A stretch of DNA of 64,000 nt from Agrostemma githago. Lineage: Eukaryota > Streptophyta > Magnoliopsida > Caryophyllales > Caryophyllaceae. Location: NCBI GenBank assembly GCA_958450325.1, contig OY288250.1, positions 41,886,683-41,950,682 on the forward strand. The letters run 5' to 3'. The notes beneath the pieces are model-generated. The model saw only the letters and a program-made list of their open reading frames with translations, had not been told where the DNA came from and searched no databases. A program made the position numbers and the translations under genes. Positions 24,846 through 34,499 of the stretch are shown piece after piece; position 1 is the stretch's first letter; every line of letters begins with the position of its first letter.

Positions 24846-25248
24846 TATTATAACTATCGTATTGTAAACATCGTATGCTTTCATCGTCTGAGTTGTATAC
24901 TTGTATGAATGTCTTCAACGTCATATAGTCTTATTCATTATAATGCTATGTTGTTTAAAAATGTCAATTAATCGAGATTTTTGGGAAATTTCAGTCTTAT
25001 TCAAAGTAGTGTGATGTATACAGAAACATCTTAAAAATTGTTGATACAAATTGACTGTACAATTACATTCATAGTCTTACCGGAAATAACACACCAAGTA
25101 CTATGATCAGACAAACATCCAAAATCTCAAACCATCAAAATTAAGGAAAAGACCTCGAGTACTTGAGGAACAAAGATGACATAAACTACTTCATTTAATG
25201 ACAGCCAAGTATTCCAAGCTATAACACCAAGTATTCCAAGATATAATA

Positions 25249-25486
25249 CTCCCTCCGTATTTTTTTATATGACGTTTTGCTTTTTCGAGGTGATGCTTTG
25301 ACTTTAATTTTTATGCAAATATATTATTCCGAAATTTTTAAAAATTGCACCATAAAATTACTTACGAAAAGAGCTTTCAAATGAATATACATTTCATAGT
25401 ATTTTTTCTTATATTGTGAGAGATATTGAAGAGAGAAGAGATTGTCTCGAAAAGTGAGAATGACTTATAATAAAAAACAGAGGGAG
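25249..25486. mobile_element. Stowaway-type MITE
   Basis: 238 bp. Starts CTCCCTCCGTATTTTT, ends AAAAAACAGAGGGAG, and is flanked by a TA duplication (25247-25248 and 25487-25488). The CTCCCTCCG end and TA target are diagnostic of Stowaway (Tc1/mariner-derived) MITEs. No coding capacity. Confidence 0.93.
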
Positions 25487-25499
25487 TACCAAGTATTCC

Positions 25500-25602
25500 A
25501 AGATATATATTAGGAAGCATCCCCCTAAGGGAATACATCTTACAAAAATTAATCCCTTCCTCAAGAGTTTGGAAGCATCTTCCTATCTTAGGTGTGAGCT
25601 CA
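25500..25602 (-). pseudogene. FAR1-type MULE transposase, exon fragment (downstream half)
   Basis: The minus strand encodes LTPKIGRCFQTLEEGINFCK, the conserved start of the FAR1 DNA-binding domain (consensus ...P.iGm.F.t.eea..FY..YA). It continues in frame from the fragment at 34283-34442 once the CACTA element and one TCA duplication are removed. After about 30 codons the frame runs into unrelated sequence near 25500, so the rest of the zinc finger and the DDE domain are lost. Confidence 0.8.
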
Positions 25603-25629
25603 CACAACAAGAAATACTTCATATAGCTA

Positions 25630-25917
25630 CCAATCACGCGCGACTGATAAATTCAGTAGCTAATTTTGCGACTAAAAGTACAACGCGCGACTGATATTAG
25701 TCGCTGGACGAGGAGACTGATTTTTAAAAAAATAATTAACTTCAGCGACCGAAATCGGTCGCTAAATAAATGGACGCGCGACTGATTTCAGTCGCTAAAT
25801 TAGTTAAATAGCGACCAATTTCAGTCGCTAAATCTGTGATAGCGACTGAAATCAGTCGCTAAAAAAAAAAAGACGTGCGACCGATTTCGGTCGCTAATCT
25901 TTGTGATTTTTTTTTAT
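25630..25917. repeat. CACTA 5' subterminal repeats
   Basis: At least six copies or half-copies of GCGACTGAAATCAGTCGC in both orientations, with variants such as GCGACCGATTTCGGTCGC. These are the expected binding sites of the element's own DNA-binding protein (TNPA in En/Spm). The LTR element landed at the inner edge of this block. Confidence 0.9.
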
Positions 25918-25922
25918 ACGCG

Positions 25923-27561
25923 AGATAAGTGTGGTTTGTAGTGCCTATTTTGTTGTGTGCTGGTCCCATTTTCTTTGTAGAATCGCTCCTTGGGAGCGGT
26001 TTAGGGGCTTCTTATGCTTCCTTTAGTTCGTTTCAGGTTCCCGAGACCGATTTGGGAGAGTTGGAGCGATTCCGACTCGATACATACACATTTTGGAGCC
26101 AATGGAGTAAAGGAAGGATGACTCGATGCCTTGGAATCAATCCCGAGACCTTACGACCCAATCCCGAGCCTCCGAGACCCGATCCCGAGTCCCGAGAATC
26201 GATGAGAAGCCCATGAGATACAAGGAGGGACCCTAGAGCTCTTATTGGAGGCCTACAAGACCCTTCCCGGGCGGGATAGTGGCCTTCCCGATCGGGAAGG
26301 GGTGTACAAAGCGAGAGGTTGCTGTCTTGAGCCGTCTCGGCCGAGACCAACCTTGTCTCGGTCGGGACCAAGCCTTCCCAGCCGGGATGGGTCCGTCTCA
26401 GCCGGGACGGGCCTGCTGCAGCTCCGCTTGTTTTCTTTCTTCTCCTTTCCACTTGTAACCCTATATATACTCTTCCCTTGTTTTGTAAAGTGGATGCACT
26501 TCATTAGACATTAAACCCAAGACTACTTTAGGTTAGATTAGATTAGATTAGATTAGGATAGATTAGTCGATAATTAGTAGTTAATCGTAGATTAGTACTT
26601 GTATTAAGGGAATTCTTCAAGATCTCCACCAAGATTGACAACCTTGGTGGTTTGTTTTGGGTTTTTCTTCATCAATGCAAGATTTCCTCCTTTTTTCCTC
26701 TCTAGTATGGTATAATCCCCTTTTCCTTCTCTTTAATCTTGTTTTATTCATCCAAGCTTGAATCTTTATTATTGTTTGTTCTTGTTCTTGGTAGTTTTCA
26801 CTAGTTTGTAGATGTTAGTTTTGTTTCTTATGTTGAATCCTCTTGATCTTGTTAGTATTAGTATGATTATGTTAGAGTAGTGTTCTTGCTAGGGTTAGTA
26901 GGGTGATTAGGGTGTTAATTGGGTGATTAAGGGTTTGTTGGAGATGTTGGTGGAAGATTTGGGTTTCCTCTTGGTTTGATGCATATTACATGTTTGTTGA
27001 AATGCATGAATGACTAGTAGTTGTAAATACTTGTTTTTCTTGCCTTTCTCTTGTGGGTGATAGTTTGTTTGTGGGTTCGGTTCCCTCACTAAGTTGCGAG
27101 AGCCCGGTGAGGACGACCCCTAGGTCGGTCTAAGTAGCGAGAGCCCGAATGCGACCTAGGCCACTATAGCACGTTAGAACCCCGTTTGTCGTGTGTATCG
27201 CCGAGATTGGTTATAGGATGAACCTCTAGGTAGGCCTAAGTTGCGAGAGCCCGGACCAACCTAGATTACCCTACTACCTCCTTCGCTCTAGTTATCCCTC
27301 GACCATTCCGTTACCCCTTTGACCCCGACCTAATCCTAGCCCGTTTTCATTATTTATTCTCCTTAGTCTTAGTCTAGCTTTCTCCCCCTCTACCATTCTC
27401 TAGTTTAGCTTAGCTCGTTGACTTAGTCTAGTATTTGGGCCGACCTAGTCTAGGCTATACATTACCGTCCCCGTGGATTCGACCCGACTTGCCCTATCTA
27501 CCGTAGGAATAGCCGGTTATATTATTGACGGTTGGGATTCCACGACAAATCCCTATCATCA
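25923..27561 (+). repeat. 5' LTR of the minimal element
   Basis: 1,639 bp. Expected TG start is AG here (point change). Ends CTATCATCA. TATA box CTATATATAC at 26461-26470. Upstream palindrome cluster (26260-26412) has TCTCGGCCGAGA, TCTCGGTCGGGA, TCCCAGCCGGGA and CCCGATCGGGA forms. Confidence 0.9.
26461..26470 (+). promoter_or_regulatory. TATA box of 5' LTR
   Basis: AACCCTATATATACTCTTCC, the same context as in the 3' LTR (28173) and the related solo LTR. Confidence 0.6.
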
Positions 27562-27564
27562 ATT

Positions 27565-27611
27565 TGGCGCTGTTGCCGGGGATCGAACCCGGGTCACCCG
27601 CGTGACAGGCG
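27565..27611 (-). other. Extended primer site: 47-nt tRNA-Asp(GTC) 3'-half copy
   Basis: The complement reads, from the acceptor end inward, the plant tRNA-Asp 3' half. It has the T-arm GGTTCGATCC, the variable region, and the anticodon stem-loop with CCTGTCACG (anticodon GTC). It stops in the 5' strand of the anticodon stem. By eye one base differs from the plant tRNA-Asp I recall. Ordinary primer sites cover only about 12-18 nt, as in the related element at 41222-41238. It is not a tRNA gene: half is missing. Confidence 0.93.
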
Positions 27612-27635
27612 AGTAAGGGTTAAGTGTGGGGGAGT
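27612..27635 (+). other. Polypurine tract of the minimal element
   Basis: TAAGGGTTAAGTGTGGGGGAG directly precedes the 3' LTR start at 27636. The same sequence precedes the 3' LTR at 45903, so this is the normal internal 3' end of the family. Confidence 0.88.
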
Positions 27636-29225
27636 TGTTAAGTGTAATTTGTAGTGCCTATTTTGCTATGTTTTGGTCCCATTTCCTTGTGGAATCGCTC
27701 CTTGGGAGCGATTCATGGGTTTCTTATGCTTCCTTTAGTCCGTTTCAGGTTCCCGAGACTGATTTGGAACAGTTGGAGTGATTCCGACTCATCACATACG
27801 CATTTTTTTAGCCAACGAGATAAAGGAGCGATGACTCGAGGCCTTGGAAACGACCCCGAGACCTTGGGACCCAATCCCGAGCCTCCGAGACCCGATCCCG
27901 AGTCCCGAGAATCGACGGGAAGCCCATGAGATACAAGGAGGGACCCTAGAGCTCTTATTGGAGGCATACAAGACCCTTCTCGAGCGGGATAGTGGCCTTC
28001 CCGATCGGGAAGGGGTGCACGATTAGGAGCGCCACTGTGGGTCCGTCCCGGTCGGGTTGAACCCTTCCCGATCGGGAAGACAGAGCCGTTCCGATCGGGA
28101 TGATCCGTCCCGGTCGGGATGGGCTACAGCTCACCCGCATTGTTTCCTTTCTTCTCCTTTCAACTTGTAACCCTATATATACTCCCTTCTTGTATTGTTA
28201 AGACATCTTATCTTACCCTAGACTAGTTTAAGCCTCCATTAACATTCAAAACCCTAGATTAGTACTACTCTCATTAGTTTAATTCTCTCTTTAATCTTTA
28301 GTTAATTATTGTAATTAGTCTTGGATTAAGGGATTCTTGAAGATTGTTCCAAGCTTGACAACCTTGGGATTGTATTGGGGTTTCTTATTAATACAAGATT
28401 GCATCTTTTCTTCATCTAGTGTTTGTAATCTTTCTTTACTCTTGTCCTTTGTTATTCAATCAAGTTTCATCTTTTACATTTTGTTATTGTTATTGTTTGT
28501 TTATGATGAATGTTTGGATGCTTGTTCAAATTCCTCTTGTGAATGTTAGTTTTCTCTTAATCATGAGTGAGTAGTTTCTTTGTGGGGTTAGTAGGGGGAT
28601 TAGGGGTAGATTATGGATGATTAGGGTTGATTAAGGGGAGAAGGTTGCATCTTTGTTGTTAGTCACATTGTGGGCACTATATGTGTTTGTTGATATGCTT
28701 GTATGAGTTGTAGTGGCCATGCTTCCCATACTTGTGCTCATCTTCTCATTGTTTGTCTATGATGCGGAAATGTTGAGAATAGTTTAGTCGCGAGAGCGCG
28801 GACTAGGGACTAAGTTGCGAGAGCCCGGACCCACCTTGACATCGGTCTAAGTTGCGAGAGCCCAGACCGACTCTAGTGACTAGGAGACACCTATACCCTT
28901 GATCACCCCAATTACCCTACTACTCCTATGAACCCGACCTACCCCACTTTCTTCGATATTTGAGTTCATCTCCTTAGTTAGCCATCGTTTTTCTAGTTTA
29001 TTTATTAGTCCGATCATTAGCTTAGTCATACTTCTCCTCCACCATTAGTTTTCCTTTTATCGTCTCTTTGTGTTTGTTTGGTAGCATAGTCTCGTTTGTA
29101 GGCCGACCTAGTCTAAGTTTCGCCTTACCGTCCTCGTGGATACGATCCCGACTTACCCTAGCTACCCACTAGGTGTAATCGGTAGTTTATTGATCGGCTA
29201 GGGACGTGACAAATCCCTACCATCA
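27636..29225 (+). repeat. 3' LTR of the minimal element
   Basis: 1,590 bp, TGTTAAGTG...CTACCATCA. TATA at 28173-28182. Palindrome cluster at 27980-28125 is mostly TCCCGATCGGGA and TCCCGGTCGGGA, unlike the 5' LTR cluster. Confidence 0.9.
28173..28182 (+). promoter_or_regulatory. TATA box of 3' LTR
   Basis: AACCCTATATATACTCCCTT, positioned like the TATA of the 5' LTR. Confidence 0.6.
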
Positions 29226-29783
29226 ACGCGAGCAACCCCCCTCCCCCTCCCACATTACTCATTTCACTCTCTCTCTCTCTACAAACCCTCTCCCTTCTCT
29301 CTAACCCGTCTCCCACTCCTTCCTTCTTCATTCCTCCATTTTTTTAGTTACGGTATGTTTTTTTATCTATACTTAATTTAAATTATTTGTTAATTTTTTA
29401 TTTATTGATATAAATAGATTAGTTTTTGAGTTAGATGTTTTTATAGTGTAGAGTTGCTGTTAGTGTTGGAATATTTAGTGTAGTTAGAATGTTAATCGCC
29501 CAATAGGTTCCCCAATTTGAAATAGGTGATTGTTGGTATAAAATTAGGGTTTGAGGTTACGTAGTTGAATGAATTGGGTTGTTTTGATGTGTTAGGAAAT
29601 TGGAATTGAAATACAATTATGTCGATTTAGTGACGTAATTATGGATGATTAGGTGCAAATAGTACTATGTTTTGGTGAATTGAGAATTTTACAAAATATG
29701 TGAGTAGTGTGTATTTATTAGTAAATTACTTAAGAGAAAATAATTTGTATGTGGTTATTGTCTCAATTTTTTTAAATAAAAAA

Positions 29784-30041
29784 ATGAAGCGACGGGAACG
29801 AAAATGGATGTATGTGGAAAGATTAGATAAGAGACGACATCCCAGAACTGAATTTTTAGAGGGTGTTCATAGTTTCCTTGAGTTCGCTAAAACCCATCCC
29901 GAATACGCGTCAGAGGGTAGATTTAGGTGTCCTTGTGTGAAATGTAAGAACCTCAAATTCTTGGATGATATTCTGATTAAGGAACATATTATCTCAAATG
30001 GATTTAGCCCAAATTATTATTATTGGATTTGTCATGGTTAG
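29784..30041 (+). pseudogene. CACTA transposase, N-terminal Transpos_assoc domain
   Basis: ATG at 29784 follows an A-run. The 85-residue frame has RKWMYVERLDKRR, FLEGVHSFLEFA, the zinc-binding-like FRCPCVKCKN, IISNGF and W..HG, which is the transposase-associated domain found at the start of plant CACTA transposases. A TAG follows the final HG, where family members continue with an acidic linker. The rest of the protein resumes about 30240. Upstream 29231-29783 is non-coding, probably the 5' leader of the CACTA gene, with a CT-rich tract near 29260-29330. Confidence 0.88.
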
Positions 30042-30239
30042 ACGTCTGCTGTTGGGGTAACTGAGGTGGATCAGAATGAGGGCGGGGTGAGAGGAATGAT
30101 TGTTGATGTGGTTGAGTGCAATTGTTTAATGATGAGAGCATGTATACTAACGACGATGATCAACCAACCCCACAAGAGCCAAACCCACGAGCGAAAGCTT
30201 TTTTTGATATGTTAGAAGCTGCGAAGAAGCCATTATATG

Positions 30240-32045
30240 GAGAGGGTGTGATGTGACATTGTTAGAAGTGGCGTCTATGGTAGTGACCCTTAAATGTGAG
30301 TATAACCTACCTTTTGGGTGCGTAGACGGTATCGCTGCATTGATTGAGAAACTCATCCCAAAAGACAATATTATGACCAAAACATTCTACAATACCAAAA
30401 AAAATTGTTAAAGGTCTTGAACTTCCGCATCAAAAGATCGATGCTTGTCCCGATGGATGTATGCTTTTTTGGAAGGGCGATGTCGTGCTTGAGGAATGTA
30501 AGATATGTGGGAAAGGGTAGATACAAAAGTGTAGATGGGAACATTGTTTTGAGGGGTAGGAAGGGAAAGAGTGTTGCGAGGCATAAAAAACCTATACCAC
30601 TTACTCTACTTACCTACTTTCCCATCGCCCCTAGACTTCAAAAACTATATGCAACCAGAACCATTGCCAAACAAATGAGGTGGCATAAGGAAGAAACTCG
30701 TGTAGAGGGGAAGATGTGTCATCCTAGTGATGGGGAGGAGTGGAAACGGTTTGATAGGATTTACCCTGAATTTGCTGAGGAACCCCGAAACGTGAGACTT
30801 GGGTTTTGTACCGATGGGTTCGCCCCTTTCGGTCAGTTTGGTAAGTCGTACTCATGCTGGCCTGTCATGGTCACACCGTACAACTTACCCCCATGGCTTT
30901 GTCTGAAACCACCGTTCATATTCCTTTCTCTCGTTGTTCCCGGCCTAAAAAATCCCAAAAACCACTTGAATGTTTACTTACAACCAGTGATAGAGGAATT
31001 GAAACACTTGTGGGCAGTAGGGGTGGAGACATATGATGTGTCGTTGAAACAAAATTTCCAGCTTAGAGCATCGCTTTTGTGGACTATAAACGATTTTCCT
31101 GCGTATGGTATGTTGAGCGGTTGGTCTACGGCAAGCTAAAAAGCGTGTCCTTGTTGCATGAGTGAAAGTAAAGCATTCTACCTAAGTAATTCAAGCAAAA
31201 TTAGTTGGTTTGACAGTCATAGACAGTTTCTACCCGAGGGTCACATGTATAGGAAGAATAAGAGAGCTTTAAAGAAGGGTGAGGTGGTGCTAGATGAGGA
31301 ACCGATTCGTCTCCAAGAAGATGAGATTTGGGAGGTGATTTCAGAGTTCCCATCTACTGTTCACGGGACCGATCATGAGTTCAAAGATCTTAAGAAATTA
31401 AAAAATGGTTGGTTTAAAAGAAGCATCTTCTTCGACCTTCCATATTGGAGTACTTTATTACTCCGACATAATCTGGACGTGATGCATATTGAGAAGAATT
31501 TCTTTGAGAAACTGATTCACACCGTCATGGATGTAGAGGGTAAGACATGTGACACCGTAGGATCCCGAAAAGATTTGAAAAAAATTTGTGACCGTCTGAA
31601 ACTGCATATCAAGCGGAATGGGTCCAAGCCTAGGGCCTTGTTTAGCTTTGATAAGGCTCAGAGAAAGGCCGTGTTAGAGTGGATAGGGAAACTGAAGTTC
31701 CCTAATGGGTATGCATCCGATTTTAGTCGGTGTGTGGACATTAAGAACCTGAAGCTCCAAGGCTTGAAGAGTCACGACTGCCACGTGTTCATGGAGTGGT
31801 TACTACCTGTGGCGTTGAAGCACCTGCTGCCGGAAAGTGTTTGGAATCCTATCACCGAGATATCTCAGTTTTTTCGAGATTTGTGTTCGTTGACAATTAC
31901 AAATGACGACATGACTCGTTTGGAGGATCAAATTCCTCAGATACTATGCAAACTTGAGATGATCTTCCCACCCTCCTTCTTTAACTCAATGGAGCATCTA
32001 CCGGTCCACTTGCCCTACGAAGCTAAAGTGGGAGGACCGGTGTAG
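30240..32045 (+). pseudogene. CACTA transposase tnp2/TNPD core and DUF4218, decayed
   Basis: Second part of the same gene. The tnp2 domain begins about 30250 (LKCEYNLPFG, LIEKLIPKDNI, then KIDACPDGCMLFWK). A one-base gain in an A-run near 30400 and another in a G-run near 30513 shift the frame. The frame from 30405 then carries KPIPLTLLTYFPIAPRL, GFCTDGFAPFGQFGKSYSCW and LRASLLWTINDFPAYGMLSG. A TAA at 31137-31139 interrupts before KACPCCM, which continues in the same frame. The next block has LRHNLDVMHIEKNFFEKL, and the DUF4218 region has LKSHDCHVFMEWLLP and HLPVHLPYEAKVGGP. A TAG replaces the expected Gln at 32043. Two frameshifts and two stops make it non-functional, though most of it is recognisable. 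Confidence 0.9.
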
Positions 32046-32101
32046 TTTAGATGGATGTACCCGTTTGAGAGGTGAGAACTTTCAACAGCAAACTGAAGTT
32101 C

Positions 32102-33665
32102 CCTGACCGGTATGGTAGTTCGAGCAGTAACAGCAACAGGGAGTCCCAGTAGCAGGAGGACCAGGAGGAGAACCTGCGAGAGGAGGATAACCAAGGGGAG
32201 AACGACGAGGAGCAACCAGAACAACCAGAACAGGGTCAAGGGCTTCAGTATACAGACGACGGACGCCTTATTATTAGCCCGGAGAACACAGGGTGAGACG
32301 TTATATTTCCTTTTTTTGTGAGACATCATCTTATTTCACTTTTTGGTGTAGGTTTCGTACTCGTGCGACGGTGACTGGTGTGAAGGACAGTTTTATGAAT
32401 GATTTGACTACCTACTGCACGAGTTGGACCAAGTTTCCTCTGTGGCAACGGGAGAAGTGGTTTGCCAACTTCAAGGTACACCATTTTTTGTTTTTTATTA
32501 ATTATCTGTTACTGTTTACAGATTACTAATACAATGACAACAAACGATCTTGCAGTTGAAACACTTCTACAACGAGGGTCTCGAGGTGGCTGTGAGAGAC
32601 AGGTACATGGATGTCGCGAAGCCGAGATACAAAGACATGATGTATAAGATGGCGAGCGACAAGAAGTTACTGAAATACCTTAAAGGTTCGATTACTCAAT
32701 TAGTGTTAGTACTTGAATAGGAAGTTGTATATATCTTCAAAACACGTATTGATCTCAAAGTGTATAAATTGTAGGTGACGCCATCCAACAGTTCAGAACA
32801 GCCCGCTCCGACCCGAAGTTCCTTACAAGATCCGTCCAGGCGAAAAAGAACAAGAGGCGGGGAGGGGACCCCGAGGGTTTTGCTGAGCGCACCCACTATG
32901 GTGGGTCGCAATCGATGCACCAGCGGGCCATGAATGTTAGTATTTCCTTACCTTTGATTTTTATTTTGGATTCTTATTTAATGTTTTCATTATAAATATA
33001 AATGAGAACTGTACATGTACTGTCAACAGGTGAAGAAGAAAACCGGAGAATTCCCTCCGCCGGTGCAGCTATTTCTCGGGACGAAGAGCAAGGGGAACGA
33101 TACTGACGGTCGATCATTCGCCACGAAGAAGGATATGGACATTTGGGTAAGTTTAAAACTTAAGACTTCGTTACTTTTTTTTTCTTCACACAACCAACCT
33201 AATCACGACTTTATTTTCTTTCAGAGGCCGTATTTGGAGGCCACTAGAGCACCCGAGAATGAAGGTGTGGACCCGAGCACGATTTGGTTTAGAGTCGCGG
33301 AGGGATACCGCAAGGGAGCGGTGTACGGTACGGGGAACGTTCATTCCCTGTATTGGACACCACCCAATGTTCGGGGGGGCCATGCGACCTCGACGGAGTA
33401 TGTGCCATCCGAAATGGCTGAGATTAGGTCAGAACTGCAGGAGGAAAGGGCGCGAGGGGAGGCTATGGCCGAGAAGCTGAAGGAACAGGATGAGAGGTTG
33501 AACATGCAGGAGTCAGTTAACCTGCATATTCTGCAAGAGCTACAGCGCCTTAGGAGCATGGAGCAGTATAACTGTAACTCCGGCCCCATTCCCCGACCCC
33601 CGGATCCTAGAGACCCAAACAATGGGGGTGGTAGTGGTGCGTCAGTTAGTTTCACTGTTAGGTGA
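32102..33665 (+). CDS. CACTA second gene, Transposase_24 domain, six exons
   Basis: Exons by GT-AG sites: up to 32292, 32352-32475, 32556-32685, 32775-32935, 33030-33146, 33225-33665. Reading frame and phases are continuous across all five introns. Exon 1 encodes an acidic Glu/Gln-rich region ending GRLIISPENTG and has one in-frame TAG near 32150. Exons 2-3 carry FPLWQREKWFANFK and LKHFYNEGLEVAVRDRYMD. Exon 4 has ARSDPKFL, then GGDPEGFAERTHYGGSQSMH. Exon 5 has FPPPVQLFLGTKSKGND. Exon 6 ends with a coiled coil (MAEIRSELQEERARGEAMAE...) and a Gly/Pro tail. This is the plant Transposase_24 pattern, likely the TNPA-like DNA-binding partner that recognises the subterminal repeats. The true start is not resolved. 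Confidence 0.82.
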
Positions 33666-33904
33666 GTGGATTGAAAATAGTTTGTAGTTTCTGAATGCTT
33701 GTTAAAAAAATAGTTTGTGACAACACTTTTAATTTAGTGTATTCACGACGTTTGCGTTCTTGGTTGCCAATTTTGGAGTGTGAAGCTTGCGTAACGTTTG
33801 GAACAACGTTTGGAATGATGTTTGGGATGTATTGTGGTTGTTAGTTTGTTTTATTGTGCAGATTTTGGCTAGAAAAATAATAATTATAACCGGCCTATTT
33901 CAGG
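33666..33904. other. CACTA 3' untranslated region
   Basis: Non-coding sequence between the stop of the second gene and the subterminal repeats. Nothing else recognised. Confidence 0.6.
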
Positions 33905-34235
33905 TACAACAGCGACTGATATCAGTAGCTAATTTTTCTATTTAGCGACTGAAATCAGTCGCTGTATGCTCTGTATGTCGCCACGTCACACCATTTAGCG
34001 ACTGATTTCAGTCGCTAACTGACGCCTTTAGCGACTGATTTCAGTCGCTAAAGTGAGGCCATAGCGATTGATTTTAGTCGCTAATTTTAGCGACTGAAAT
34101 CAGTCGCGCGTTTTTTTAGCGACTGAAATCAGTCGCGCGTCTTTTTAGCGACTGAAATCAGTCGCTAGATGCGACTAACTGTAGCGACAGTCTCTTAGCG
34201 ACTGTTAACAGTCGCGCGTCTCTTTTTAGCTACAG
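33905..34235. repeat. CACTA 3' subterminal repeats
   Basis: About ten GCGACTGAAATCAGTCGC-type palindromes, many perfect, between the stop of the second gene and the 3' TIR. Same motif as at 25630-25917. Confidence 0.92.
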
Positions 34236-34282
34236 ATGACGGTAGCTAAGTTCAGTTGCCCAATACTTAAACTCTTGTAGTG

Positions 34283-34442
34283 TCATCTTCTACCGTCGTT
34301 GTCCAACTATCACTGCCACCCGGAGTGTAACTCAAGCTTAGAAACTTGGTGTTATTTTCACTATTTTCAATAGTTGGTGTTGTCGTCATGGGGGCATTGT
34401 TGCTAACTTGAGTATTGTTGCTATCAATGGATTGAGTGTCTT
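34283..34442 (-). pseudogene. FAR1-type MULE transposase, exon fragment (upstream half)
   Basis: Begins after an acceptor ATGTTTGCAG on the minus strand. Encodes a Ser/Asn/Thr-rich linker and then LSLSYTPGGSDSW, the segment that precedes the FAR1 domain in this family. Ends at the CACTA 3' end. The junction keeps the reading frame with 25602, so the CACTA element disrupted a contiguous exon. The gene's first exon lies in the right TIR (35440 down to 35392). The minisatellite lies in the intervening intron. Confidence 0.75.
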
Positions 34443-34499
34443 CTGCAAACATATTCAAGCAGTCTAATATTCAAATTCAAGCACACTAATGCATATTTT

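Larger units (their letters stand above)
25923..29225 (+). mobile_element. LTR element with 74-bp internal region made of a tRNA-Asp copy
   Basis: Two LTRs (25923-27561 and 27636-29225) separated by only 74 bp, flanked by a perfect 5-bp duplication ACGCG (25918-25922 and 29226-29230), so the whole moved as one unit. The internal part is a 47-nt antisense copy of the tRNA-Asp 3' half plus a polypurine tract. The LTRs differ clearly, with roughly one difference per eight bases over the first 70 by hand count and quite different palindrome clusters. They therefore seem to come from two subfamilies. No coding. Related LTRs: 2822-4380 and 39668-41218. Confidence 0.92.
25603..34282 (+). mobile_element. 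CACTA (En/Spm) DNA transposon with nested LTR element
   Basis: 5' end CACAACAAGAAATAC (25603). The complement of the 3' end reads CACTACAAGAGTTTAAG (34282), so the first element base T4 has become A. A 3-bp target duplication TCA lies at 25600-25602 and 34283-34285. Subterminal clusters of GCGACTGAAATCAGTCGC lie at both ends. Total 8,680 bp, or about 5.4 kb without the nested LTR element (25923-29225). It encodes a decayed tnp2-type transposase and a nearly intact second gene with a Transposase_24 domain. It sits in a MULE exon. Confidence 0.93.

Noticed and set aside
26033..26514. Arg/Pro/Gly-rich frames on both strands in the 25923 LTR (also 3884-4258 and 39963-40220)
   Set aside because: They arise from the GC-rich CCCGRYCGGGA palindromes in LTRs and are not conserved in frame.
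27565..27611. tRNA-Asp gene
   Set aside because: Only the 3' half is present, antisense, between an LTR end and a polypurine tract. It lacks the 5' half and acceptor pairing, so it is a primer-derived copy.
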